A stretch of DNA of 37,258 nt, from contig JAESQF010000123.1 in the NCBI GenBank assembly GCA_016765295.1, positions 64,377 to 101,634 of the forward strand, in the 5' to 3' direction. The notes under the pieces are model-generated. The model searched no databases and was not told the DNA's origin. It worked only from the letters and a program-made list of their open reading frames with translations. Shown here piece after piece: positions 16,301 through 22,470 of this stretch (the stretch's first letter is position 1; the number at the start of each line of letters is the position of its first letter). This DNA is from Oleispira sp. (GTDB lineage Bacteria > Pseudomonadota > Gammaproteobacteria > Pseudomonadales > Oceanobacteraceae). A program made the translations under genes and the position numbers.

Positions 16301-16484
16301 CGCGACTATCGCTGGTTTAGTTCCTGTAATGTATGGCAGTGGAGTGGGCTCTGAAGTAATGAGCCGCATTGCAGCGCCCATGCTAGGGGGGATGATCAGT
16401 GTGGTGATTTTAACGTTGCTTATTTTGCCAGTGGCTTATTATCAGGTCGTTAAAGGTGAACTAAAAGTCGGGAAAAGTTTATAG
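13329..16484 (+). CDS. cusA: Cu(I)/Ag(I) efflux RND pump CusA
   Basis: Proton-driven inner-membrane RND transporter of the heavy-metal-efflux class, 1051 residues, about the usual length. AIPDLSDVQVIIKTSYPGQA near the N-terminus and GVGFIALAGVAAETGVIMLQ near residue 935-955 are class signatures. The three methionines that bind Cu(I)/Ag(I) in E. coli CusA (573, 623, 672) are conserved as Met571 (in LMYMPT), Met621 (PLTMIE) and Met670 (RIDMLATG). That supports a monovalent copper/silver substrate rather than Zn/Co/Cd. It is translationally coupled to cusB through an 11-base overlap. The family needs an outer-membrane channel, which must be encoded elsewhere. Confidence 0.95.
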   Translation: MIIKIIHWSILNRVWVLLITALIIMAGGFAIKNTAVDAIPDLSDVQVIIKTSYPGQAPQVVQDQVTYPLTTAMLSVPGAKTVRGYSFFGDSYVYIIFDDDTDLYWARSRVLEYLSQITDTLPDNAKPQLGPDATGVGWVFIYALTDTSGNLDLAELRSLQDWFLKFELQTVAGVSEVAAVGGMIKQYQVQVDPHKLRAYGIPLSLLQTAIEQGNQEVGASVIEMAEAEYVIRATGYISSREDLENIPLGMVVNGQPLFLTDVATIIEGPQMRRGVSELDGKGEVVGGIVVMRSGENAQKTIIAVKEKLEQLKAGLPEGVEVVIVYDRSDLINAAIENLWEKLAEELIMVALACLLFLLHVRSALVAVISLPIGILIAFIIMYFQGLNANIMSLAGIAIAIGVMVDGAIVMIENMHKHMERSLLNGKPLNNENRWQVVAKAASEVGPSLFFSLLIITVSFLPVFTLEAQEGKMFSPLAFTKTYAMAAAAILAITLVPVLMGYFIRGKVISEKKNPLNRLLIAAYKPLLTSVLNFPKATLTIALCIVIATLYPASKIGSEFMPDLDEGDLMYMPTSYAALSVGKAREILQQTDKLIATVPEVEHVFGKIGRADTATDPAPLTMIETFIKLKPKDQWREGLTSQDLRNEFDQLIQFPGLTNAWVMPIKTRIDMLATGMKTPVGIKVSGPDLNVIQNIGQQLEHVLGDIKGTASVYSERVAGGRYIKIDIQRRQAAQYGMSISDVQQIISTAIGGGNIAESVEGDKRYPINLRYPQHYRDSPEQLERLPIVTNGGHNITLGDVANIYIEDGPPMIKSENARINGWTYIDIESSGPNAIDIGSYVADAQKILTEKIELGDLVIPAGYAIRWAGQYEYMQRAKEKLSYVVPFTLGIIILLLYLNFRNGRDVALILLTLPMGLVGGILMMQYYQFNFSVAVGVGFIALAGVAAETGVIMLQYLKQAIIDEKPATRAALQHTILEGAVNRVRPVMMTAIATIAGLVPVMYGSGVGSEVMSRIAAPMLGGMISVVILTLLILPVAYYQVVKGELKVGKSL

Positions 16485-16491
16485 AGTAAGT

Positions 16492-16521
16492 AACTCATGG
16501 TCGTTGTAATGGCCATGAGTT
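16492..16521. terminator. Hairpin between the convergent cusA and FGE-like genes
   Basis: Perfect 9-bp arms AACTCATGG (16492-16500) and CCATGAGTT (16513-16521) with a 12-base loop lie between two converging stop codons. It probably marks the transcript ends of both genes. There is no T-run on either strand, so it is not a textbook intrinsic terminator. Confidence 0.5.
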
Positions 16522-16537
16522 CCATTATTGGGGAAGT

Positions 16538-17506
16538 CTAGTTATCATCATGGCTCATTGCTAAGCGGAAACCAATATCGGGCATACGAACATTGTTGGT
16601 AGCGCCATCTCGTCTGAATACTTCCGATTCATTAGCTGCAAATTCATAGCCGCTACCTCGCAGTACTTTCATTGTTTTCTTTTTTAGGTTTTTACTCGGC
16701 TGATAAAGAGGATTAAGCCTAGGCTTTTCGGTGTAAAGGTGTCGCTTCATGGTGTCTTGGCAGAACTCCCACAAATTCCCTGTCATATCATAAAGCCCTA
16801 ACTCATTTGGATTTTTGGTCGCGACTGGGTGACTGCGTTTTTTAGCATTACCCGCATACCAGGCCACATCATCAATATTATCTGAGCCACTATAAATATA
16901 GCCCTTTGATTGCTGGCCGCCCTTAGCAGCATAAGCCCACTCTGCTTCAGTAGGTAGACGGAATACTTCCCCCGAGGCTTGATTCAAGCGCTCAATAAAA
17001 AGCTGCATATTAAACCAGCTGATATTATTCACGGGACAAGTTGCGCACGGAAAATAGCTGTAGTCCCAACCCATAATAGCTTCAAACAATTTCTGGGTGA
17101 CTTCTGTTTTACCGATATAAAAACTATCGAGTGTTACCTGATGGGCTGGTTTTTCTCGGTTAGCCGCGGTTGGCAAGCTAGAACCCATTTCAAAATTTCC
17201 GCCTTCAATAAAAATCATTTCTTGCAATAATTGAGTTTGTAATTCAACCGATAGTTTGCGGGGTTTTTCAGCTATGGCAGCAGGTGATCGCGGCTCTTTT
17301 ACTTTATCTGATTCAGTTACCGTCGTATCAATAGGCCGATTGGATTTAGAATTCATGTCATCAATCGCTTGCTGCAGTTGTTGTTCTACTGCAGATAAAT
17401 TTTGCGTCGCAGAATCACCTGCAAAAGCAGGTAATGGAAAAAAGGCCAACATAGCCAGAGTAAATAAGGTCGTTTGCTTTTTTAGATTACGATTTAAATA
17501 GAGCAT
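16538..17506 (-). CDS. Exported formylglycine-generating-enzyme-fold protein lacking the catalytic cysteines
   Basis: A 322-residue SUMF1/FGE-sulfatase-fold protein with a signal peptide (QTTLFTLAMLAFFPLPAFAG). The fold pattern runs FIEGGNFEMGSS, VTLDSFYIGKTEVTQ, CPVNNISWFN, FRLPTEAEWAYAAKGG, GLYDMTGNLWEFCQD, KVLRGSGYEF, PDIGFRLA. True formylglycine-generating enzymes carry two active-site cysteines shortly before the final GFR motif. Here that region reads EVFRRDGATNNVRMPDIGFR with no cysteine. It is therefore probably not a sulfatase activator in the usual way, but a member of the large catalytically different group. A longer frame reaches 17608 but would bury the signal peptide, so 17506 was chosen; its ribosome site is poor. 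A coiled segment (SAVEQQLQQAIDDMNSK) follows the signal peptide. The function is unknown. Confidence 0.75.
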   Translation of the reverse strand: MLYLNRNLKKQTTLFTLAMLAFFPLPAFAGDSATQNLSAVEQQLQQAIDDMNSKSNRPIDTTVTESDKVKEPRSPAAIAEKPRKLSVELQTQLLQEMIFIEGGNFEMGSSLPTAANREKPAHQVTLDSFYIGKTEVTQKLFEAIMGWDYSYFPCATCPVNNISWFNMQLFIERLNQASGEVFRLPTEAEWAYAAKGGQQSKGYIYSGSDNIDDVAWYAGNAKKRSHPVATKNPNELGLYDMTGNLWEFCQDTMKRHLYTEKPRLNPLYQPSKNLKKKTMKVLRGSGYEFAANESEVFRRDGATNNVRMPDIGFRLAMSHDDN

Positions 17507-17620
17507 AGTGTTCGCATAGTAGCCGAGTAAATACATTGGGTTATAGATTGGATTATAAATTGAATTAATACTTCGCTGAAGTATGCCATTTTTTAAATCA
17601 TTGGGCACGATGGCGAGGCA

Positions 17621-17648
17621 AAAAAAAGTGCGGAAATCCGCACTTTTT
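17621..17648 (-). terminator. Intrinsic terminator after the sulfatase gene
   Basis: Arms GTGCGG (17628-17633) and CCGCAC (17638-17643) with a 4-base loop are flanked by an A-run on one side and a T-run on the other. The hairpin plus U-tract therefore works on both strands. On the minus strand it closes the sulfatase transcript, so the FGE-like gene is probably transcribed separately. Confidence 0.9.
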
Positions 17649-17682
17649 AATTTAAAACCTGACAGTAGTCAGTCACATCAAA

Positions 17683-19191
17683 CTAAGGCACAAAAGAACC
17701 AGGCTTTTGACGCTGTGGGAAATCTTTAAAGGTCGCTTTAAATTCTGCTACTTTAGTCATAGCTGGAGCAAATAAGAACATATGCTCAGCCCACCACTGG
17801 TAGTAGTTTTCTGAATCGTGTTCCATACGCTCATAAGGATCTTGTCTTAAGTTAAAGATCTTAGGGGCACGCAGTGTTGACCAATCATTAATCCATACCA
17901 TTGCGCCATGGGCACGCTGCTCTTTAAAGACGAATTTCCAGTCACCATCACGTAGGCCAACAATATCTCCAGTATCAGAGGTATAGATGAATTCCTTACG
18001 AGGGCCTTTCTTACTGGTATCTAAAAAGTGTGGTAAGAAATTGTAGCCATCTAGATGAACTTTATATTTTTCTGAACCCACACGCATACCTTTCTTCAAT
18101 TTAGCTTTAACATTGTCATCGCCAGCAGCGGCTAACAAAGTAGGCATCCAATCCATCATCGCGATCATATCATTAGATACTTGATCAGCTTTGATCTTAG
18201 CAGGCCAGCGCACCATCATAGGTACACGGTAACCGCCTTCCCAGTTAGTATTCTTCTCGCCACGGAAAGGAGTGTAACCACCATCTGGCCAAAGGATAAG
18301 TTCTGCACCGTTATCGGTGGAGTACATCACAATCGTATTATCGGCGATTTTTAACTCATCCAATTTATTCAGTAACTGGCCAACATGGCCGTCATGCTCA
18401 ACCATACCGTCTGCGTATAGACCTTGACCACTAACACCTTGAGATTCTGGTTTCAGGCGTGTAAATACGTGCATACGAGTCGTATTAAACCAAACAAAGA
18501 AAGGCTTTTTCGCTGCGTGTGCTTTGTCGATAAACTTTAATGATGCAGCCAATACTTCTTCATCAATTGTTTCCATACGCTTCTTAGTTAATGGACCCGT
18601 ATCAGTCGTTTTACCATCAGCGAAAGAGTGAATTACACCACGTGGGCCAAATTTCTTTTTAAACTCGGCACCTTTAGGGTAATCCTCGTGCTCTGGCTCT
18701 TCTTCAGCATTCAAGTGATAAAGGTTACCAAAGAATTCATCAAAGCCATGCTCGGTTGGCATGTGCTCATCTAGATCACCTAGGTGGTTTTTACCAAACT
18801 GACCTGTCATGTAACCGTGAGGCTTAAGTAACTCAGCAATCGTCGGATCTTTTTTACTCAACCCTTCTTTAGCGCCAGGTAAACCTACTTTAGTAAGGCC
18901 GGTACGCATTGGGTGCTGGCCAGTAATAAAACCCGCACGGCCAGCGGTACAGCTTTGATCGCCATAGGAATCGGTAAAGAGAATGCCCTCTTTCGCAATA
19001 CGATCGATGTTTGGCGTTCTATATCCCATAATGCCGTTATTATAAGCACTAATATTAAACGGGCCGATGTCATCACCCCATATAATTAATATATTAGGTT
19101 TTTCAGCGGCGAGTGCCGTTGTAGCAGATAGCGAGGTTAAGGCGAATAGCCCAAAACCTAGACACTTCCTAGCTATGGTGCGTAGTTGCAT
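17683..19191 (-). CDS. Exported Cys-type arylsulfatase
   Basis: A sulfate-ester hydrolase of the alkaline phosphatase superfamily, 502 residues, with a signal peptide (FGLFALTSLSATTALA, cleavage before AEKPNIL). The metal-binding start NILIIWGDD (33-41) and the sulfatase signature CTAGRAGFITG (Cys81, pattern C-x-A-x-R) are present, as are HPMRTGL and YSTDNGAE. Cys81 must be converted to formylglycine for activity. The neighbouring FGE-fold protein lacks the needed cysteines, so another maturase is required. The natural substrate is not evident; in marine bacteria this class acts on sulfated polysaccharides or aryl sulfates. AGGAA lies six bases before the ATG. The gene is divergent from the P460-like gene. 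Confidence 0.9.
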   Translation of the reverse strand: MQLRTIARKCLGFGLFALTSLSATTALAAEKPNILIIWGDDIGPFNISAYNNGIMGYRTPNIDRIAKEGILFTDSYGDQSCTAGRAGFITGQHPMRTGLTKVGLPGAKEGLSKKDPTIAELLKPHGYMTGQFGKNHLGDLDEHMPTEHGFDEFFGNLYHLNAEEEPEHEDYPKGAEFKKKFGPRGVIHSFADGKTTDTGPLTKKRMETIDEEVLAASLKFIDKAHAAKKPFFVWFNTTRMHVFTRLKPESQGVSGQGLYADGMVEHDGHVGQLLNKLDELKIADNTIVMYSTDNGAELILWPDGGYTPFRGEKNTNWEGGYRVPMMVRWPAKIKADQVSNDMIAMMDWMPTLLAAAGDDNVKAKLKKGMRVGSEKYKVHLDGYNFLPHFLDTSKKGPRKEFIYTSDTGDIVGLRDGDWKFVFKEQRAHGAMVWINDWSTLRAPKIFNLRQDPYERMEHDSENYYQWWAEHMFLFAPAMTKVAEFKATFKDFPQRQKPGSFVP

Positions 19192-19347
19192 AGATATTTC
19201 CTTGATTTTTATTGATGGTCATTCCAGTTTGTCCTTAGATACCGCTACAACATTTGCATCTTTATGAACTACTTGAAAAGAGTGTATGGCAATTATTAAT
19301 TAATGGCTAGGCATCACCTAGGCTCACTCTCCATTTTAGGATCTAAG

Positions 19348-19387
19348 TTGACAGTATCTTTTGAATTAGTATATTGTGCACAATATA
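19348..19387 (+). promoter_or_regulatory. Promoter with a perfect 18-bp palindrome over the -10 (P460-like gene)
   Basis: TTGACA (19348-19353) and TATATT (19370-19375), 16 bases apart, form a strong sigma-70 promoter. The -10 begins the perfect palindrome TATATTGTGCACAATATA (19370-19387), which would cover the transcription start. This is the expected place for a repressor operator. The regulator is not identified. Confidence 0.75.
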
Positions 19388-19423
19388 ATACTAAGCAATA
19401 TAAGTTATTGGAAGGATAGTAAG

Positions 19424-20098
19424 ATGATGAAGCATTTGATAAACAGCCTTTTGAAAGTGAAGGCCGTGGCTACGTTAATACTCGCTTTCTGTGTGGCATT
19501 GCCCGCTATTTCTAGCGCAGCGCCTATTGCAGAAGAGAAAAAAGCAGTAACAGAAGCAGGGCAGTTAGAGGTCACCAGCAGCACCTTCAGCTGTATCCGA
19601 GATATGACCAAGGTGCGTGGTTTCTATGTGGATAATTTGAAAGGTGACCTTGCAGGAACACTCGCAGTAGCGAACTCAGAAACAGGGGGTATCTATCCTC
19701 CTGGCTCCGTCGTGCAATTGGTGCCGGGTGAAGTGATGATTAAGCATGAAGAAGGCTATAGCCCAGCAACGAAAGGCTGGGAGTTTTTTGAACTGGACGT
19801 TTCCGAAGAAGGTTCAGAGATTAGAAAGCGTGGTTTTGTCGATGTCGTGAATCGTTTTGGGGGTAATTGCTTTGGTTGCCACATTCAAGCTAAGCCTCAA
19901 TGGGACATGATCTGTGAAGATACTCATGGCTGCGAGACGATTCCGATTACCAAAGAAATGATTGATCTGATTCAAAGAACCGATCCGCGCTGTACCGATA
20001 ACGAAGAGCTGACTTCAGGTGAGTCGTATGACTTATTTATGCTTAATCTTAAAGTGGGTGTTGGCAGCGCGATTGGCACCGTTAAAGAGATGATGTAA
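19424..20098 (+). CDS. Exported cytochrome P460-like haem protein
   Basis: A 224-residue secreted protein with a signal peptide (VATLILAFCVALPAISSAAP). One haem c attachment motif, CFGCH, lies in NRFGGNCFGCHIQAKPQWD. The preceding sequence (GGIYPPGSVVQLVPGEVMIK, KGWEFFELDV) resembles the beta fold of cytochrome P460 and cytochrome c'-beta proteins. Members of that fold oxidise hydroxylamine or bind NO; no activity can be assigned from sequence. Additional cysteines after the haem motif (MICEDTHGCE, DPRC) may form disulfides. A longer frame begins at 19376, but that start lies inside the palindrome/-10 region. The ATG at 19424 follows a GGAAGGA ribosome site and starts the signal peptide. Confidence 0.75.
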   Translation: MMKHLINSLLKVKAVATLILAFCVALPAISSAAPIAEEKKAVTEAGQLEVTSSTFSCIRDMTKVRGFYVDNLKGDLAGTLAVANSETGGIYPPGSVVQLVPGEVMIKHEEGYSPATKGWEFFELDVSEEGSEIRKRGFVDVVNRFGGNCFGCHIQAKPQWDMICEDTHGCETIPITKEMIDLIQRTDPRCTDNEELTSGESYDLFMLNLKVGVGSAIGTVKEMM

Positions 20099-20126
20099 CT
20101 AGCTGTGTGATAGCTTTAATATCACA

Positions 20127-20157
20127 TTTAAGACTTCGTCTAAGGCGAAGTCTTAAA
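20127..20157 (+). terminator. Hairpin terminator after the P460-like gene
   Basis: A stem with TTTAAGACTTCG (20127-20138) pairs with CGAAGTCTTAAA (20146-20157) around a 7-base loop, 28 bases after the stop codon. It is a strong stem with A on one side and partial T on the other, although the T-run is short. Confidence 0.7.
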
Positions 20158-20286
20158 CTTATCTAACCATAACTCCGCTTTTAGTCCCCCAAAGCTTCAT
20201 ACTTACATGTTATCACTCAGAGTATTTATTGGCCTATATCAATACTTGGCAATTACCTTGGTTAATGTCTGGTTATTATTCAAGGC

Positions 20287-20298
20287 AGATAATTATCT
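20287..20298. repeat. Perfect palindrome upstream of the chemoreceptor-tip gene
   Basis: AGATAATTATCT is a perfect 12-bp palindrome about 65 bases before the start codon. It could be an operator or chance in AT-rich DNA. Confidence 0.3.
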
Positions 20299-20363
20299 TA
20301 TGTTAATCATTGGCTCACTCAAAAGCTCGACTATGCTTGGTCCATAGTTTCAACGAAAGTTTT

Positions 20364-20972
20364 ATGATTATGGTCAAAGAATACAGCCCGGTTAAATCGG
20401 CTATTACCGCTTCTCAAGTTGCTGGTGAGTTATATCGCGCCAGTGGTATTGCTCGTCAACTGTCACTCGCCGCTAAGAATTCCCAAGCCGTTGTGCATAG
20501 AGCGGGCAGTAAGGTTGCGGGTTTAAAAGTGATTTCAGAATACTTTGCCGACCTCGCGATAAAGACTATTAAACTTGCTAAAGAAATTAATACCATCTCC
20601 TTAGATATCTCTCATATGGCGGTAGAGCGCTGGCGGCAAAACACCTTAGTTGAACATTTAAATGACAGCCAAGTTAAAACTAAGAATGCTGCAGTCGATA
20701 TTATTATTAAGGATACTAAGCAAAGGCAGTTGGATCTTAATAATCGCTTTAATGTTGAGATTCGAAGTTTAGAGAGTCAGTTAGAAGAGATTCAGCAGCA
20801 TATGCAAGCCAGTCGAGTGGTTGCGGTTTCATTTCGGTTAGAAGCAACACAGACCGATGAGTACCAAGAAATTTTAGAGGATATGGCAAAGAATATCGAT
20901 AAATTCTCAGAAAAAATAAAACAGCATGTATTAGATGCTAAATCTCATATTAATCGCTTATTGCAGTCGTAA
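20364..20972 (+). CDS. Short helical protein with a degenerate chemoreceptor hairpin-tip sequence
   Basis: A 202-residue, all-helical soluble protein. Residues 29-65 align without gaps to the conserved hairpin tip of methyl-accepting chemotaxis proteins. Retained positions include Ile-Ala-x-Gln (29-32), Leu35, Ala37, Asn39, Arg-Ala-Gly (46-48), Gly53, Val56 and Leu-Ala (64-65), about 13 of 37. The tip glutamate that contacts CheA/CheW is Val43 here. Only about 28 residues precede the tip, so the ascending arm of a normal receptor bundle is almost absent; the descending arm and a second coiled coil (100-200) remain. No membrane segment or methylation motif was seen. The start at 20364 was preferred over an upstream TTG (20310). 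It lies 24 bases before the ODP gene, so the pair is probably an operon. The function is unknown; a role in O2/iron-dependent signalling is inferred. Confidence 0.65.
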   Translation: MIMVKEYSPVKSAITASQVAGELYRASGIARQLSLAAKNSQAVVHRAGSKVAGLKVISEYFADLAIKTIKLAKEINTISLDISHMAVERWRQNTLVEHLNDSQVKTKNAAVDIIIKDTKQRQLDLNNRFNVEIRSLESQLEEIQQHMQASRVVAVSFRLEATQTDEYQEILEDMAKNIDKFSEKIKQHVLDAKSHINRLLQS

Positions 20973-20996
20973 ATAATATTAAAGGTAGAGTGTGAA

Positions 20997-21731
20997 ATGG
21001 AAGCAAAATTATTATTCGACGATAAACATCAATGGTATGTCTTCGCTCGTGATCCTGATAAACCAGAAAAAATAATCGATACTAACCAATACATGGTAGT
21101 TAGTGGCAAGGAGTCCATCGTTTTGGATCCGGGTGGTATTGAGATTTTTTCGTCAATGTTATCGACCATACTTAAATTTATTCCGCTTGAGCAAATCACT
21201 CATTTATTCGCCTCACATCAAGATCCTGATATTATCTCTTCCTTAGGTATGTGGGACCAGGTAATTCCTAAGGCCAAGCTGTATACCCCCAGCTTATGGG
21301 AGGGCTTTATTCGCCATTTTGGTTGTGAGAATATTGAGTTTTGTGGAATTGAAGACGGCGGAGGCGAGTTAAGAATTGGTGATACAGTTTTGCAATTTAT
21401 CCCTGCGCATTACTTGCACTCATCTGCTAATTTTCATGTTTATGACCCCGTTGCTAAAATATTGTTTTCTGGCGATATTGGCGCAGCATTAGAGCCTCAG
21501 GATAGTTCTTTATTTATCGAAAACTTTGATAGCCACTGCGACAAGATGAAGTTTTTTCATCAGCGCTGGATGCCAAGTAACGAGGCGAAAATGCACTGGT
21601 TAAAGCGAGTGCGAAAACTGGATATTGATATGATGCTGCCTCAGCATGGACGTATTTTCCGCGGCAAAGAAATTGATCAGTTCTTTGATTGGTTCGAAGC
21701 TCTCAACGTGGGTATCGCCTTGGACAGTTAA
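20997..21731 (+). CDS. ODP-type metallo-beta-lactamase-fold di-iron protein
   Basis: A 244-residue protein with the di-iron metallo-beta-lactamase fold of flavodi-iron proteins but no flavodoxin domain. Candidate metal ligands are His74, Asp76 and Asp78 (SHQDPDIISS), His138 and/or His141 (PAHYLHS), Asp160 (FSGDIG) and His217 (PQHGRIF). The canonical HxExDH motif reads HQDPDI, losing the last histidine. This matches the ODP group, whose Treponema denticola member binds O2 and iron and serves as a chemotaxis sensor. The gene follows the chemoreceptor-tip gene after 24 bases, which supports a sensing rather than an NO-reductase role. It is cytoplasmic (no signal peptide). AGGTAGAG lies upstream of the ATG. 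Confidence 0.8.
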   Translation: MEAKLLFDDKHQWYVFARDPDKPEKIIDTNQYMVVSGKESIVLDPGGIEIFSSMLSTILKFIPLEQITHLFASHQDPDIISSLGMWDQVIPKAKLYTPSLWEGFIRHFGCENIEFCGIEDGGGELRIGDTVLQFIPAHYLHSSANFHVYDPVAKILFSGDIGAALEPQDSSLFIENFDSHCDKMKFFHQRWMPSNEAKMHWLKRVRKLDIDMMLPQHGRIFRGKEIDQFFDWFEALNVGIALDS

Positions 21732-21753
21732 TGATACAACTGAGTAAGGTGTT

Positions 21754-21773
21754 TAGGTTATACTACGAACCTA
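21754..21773. promoter_or_regulatory. Inverted repeat upstream of the TetR gene
   Basis: TAGGTT (21754-21759) and AACCTA (21768-21773) flank an 8-base centre, followed by TTTTTAT. It is either a TetR autoregulatory operator or a weak terminator for the ODP gene; the two cannot be told apart by eye. Confidence 0.35.
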
Positions 21774-21800
21774 TTTTTATCTTCTTGGATCTATCCTTAT

Positions 21801-22451
21801 ATGAGTTCTAAACAGTATCATCATGGTGATTTGAAAGTTTCGTTAATCGAAGCGGCCAATATAATTTTGTTACGTGATGGTGCTGATGCTTTGTCTTTAC
21901 GAGCAATTGCTGCTGAAGTAGGTGTCTCTCACATGGCACCTTATGCACATTTCAAGAATAAAAAAGAACTGATTAAAAGTATTGCCGAGTCGGGCTTTGT
22001 GCAAATGGCTGAAACCATGGAAGCAGTGGCTTTTGAATTGAAAAAAGATAAATCCCTAACGCCGGGAGAGCTGGTTCTTGCTTATGGCGCTAGCTATTTA
22101 GAATTTGCGACCCTTAATCCTCAGTTATATCGTTTGATGTTAGGACAAGTGGAAACCTCAGGGCGAAAAAATAAGAAAGATGATATAGCACAGGCAGCCA
22201 CTGCCGATTCAATGAATAGCCCACTTATAGAAAGCACGAAGAAACCTTTCATATTATTACGTGAGGCATTTGCTTTGCGTGGTGACAATGATGAAAAAGT
22301 GAAAGCGCAAGCATTGGGTGCTTGGTCGATGGTTCATGGTATGGCCGCTTTGATTATCGAAGGCCATATTCAGGTTCCCAAAGGTACCAGTTTTAAGCAC
22401 TTCTTAGCCGCAGCGACGCCACTTTCTGATCAATTTAAGGACTCTCTTTAA
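21801..22451 (+). CDS. TetR family transcription regulator
   Basis: A 216-residue repressor-type regulator. The N-terminal helix-turn-helix is standard: HHGDLKVSLIEAANIILLRD, then LSLRAIAAEVGVSHMAPYAH and FKNKKELIKSIAE (residues about 6-60). The C-terminal ligand domain has the pattern of the WHG/TetR_C_33 group (AYLEFA-type helix YGASYLEFATLNPQLYRLML). A hydrophobic or lipid-like ligand is common in this group but cannot be shown here. It converges on the reductase/saturase pair and follows the ODP gene by about 70 bases. The dyads in the promoter at 25277-25294 are candidate operators, which would make it the local repressor of that pair; this is inference. Confidence 0.9.
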   Translation: MSSKQYHHGDLKVSLIEAANIILLRDGADALSLRAIAAEVGVSHMAPYAHFKNKKELIKSIAESGFVQMAETMEAVAFELKKDKSLTPGELVLAYGASYLEFATLNPQLYRLMLGQVETSGRKNKKDDIAQAATADSMNSPLIESTKKPFILLREAFALRGDNDEKVKAQALGAWSMVHGMAALIIEGHIQVPKGTSFKHFLAAATPLSDQFKDSL

Positions 22452-22456
22452 GAGAG
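22442..22456. terminator. Small hairpin between convergent tetR and reductase genes
   Basis: CTCTCT (22442-22447) and AGAGAG (22451-22456) with a 3-base loop span the TetR stop codon. The reductase stop is 15 bases further on. It is a minimal shared transcript-end structure without a T-run. Confidence 0.35.
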
Positions 22457-22470
22457 CCTTGAAACCCTGC

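Noticed and set aside
20997-21731. Flavorubredoxin or NO reductase
   Set aside because: There is no flavodoxin or rubredoxin domain, and the canonical metal motif is altered; the ODP group fits better.
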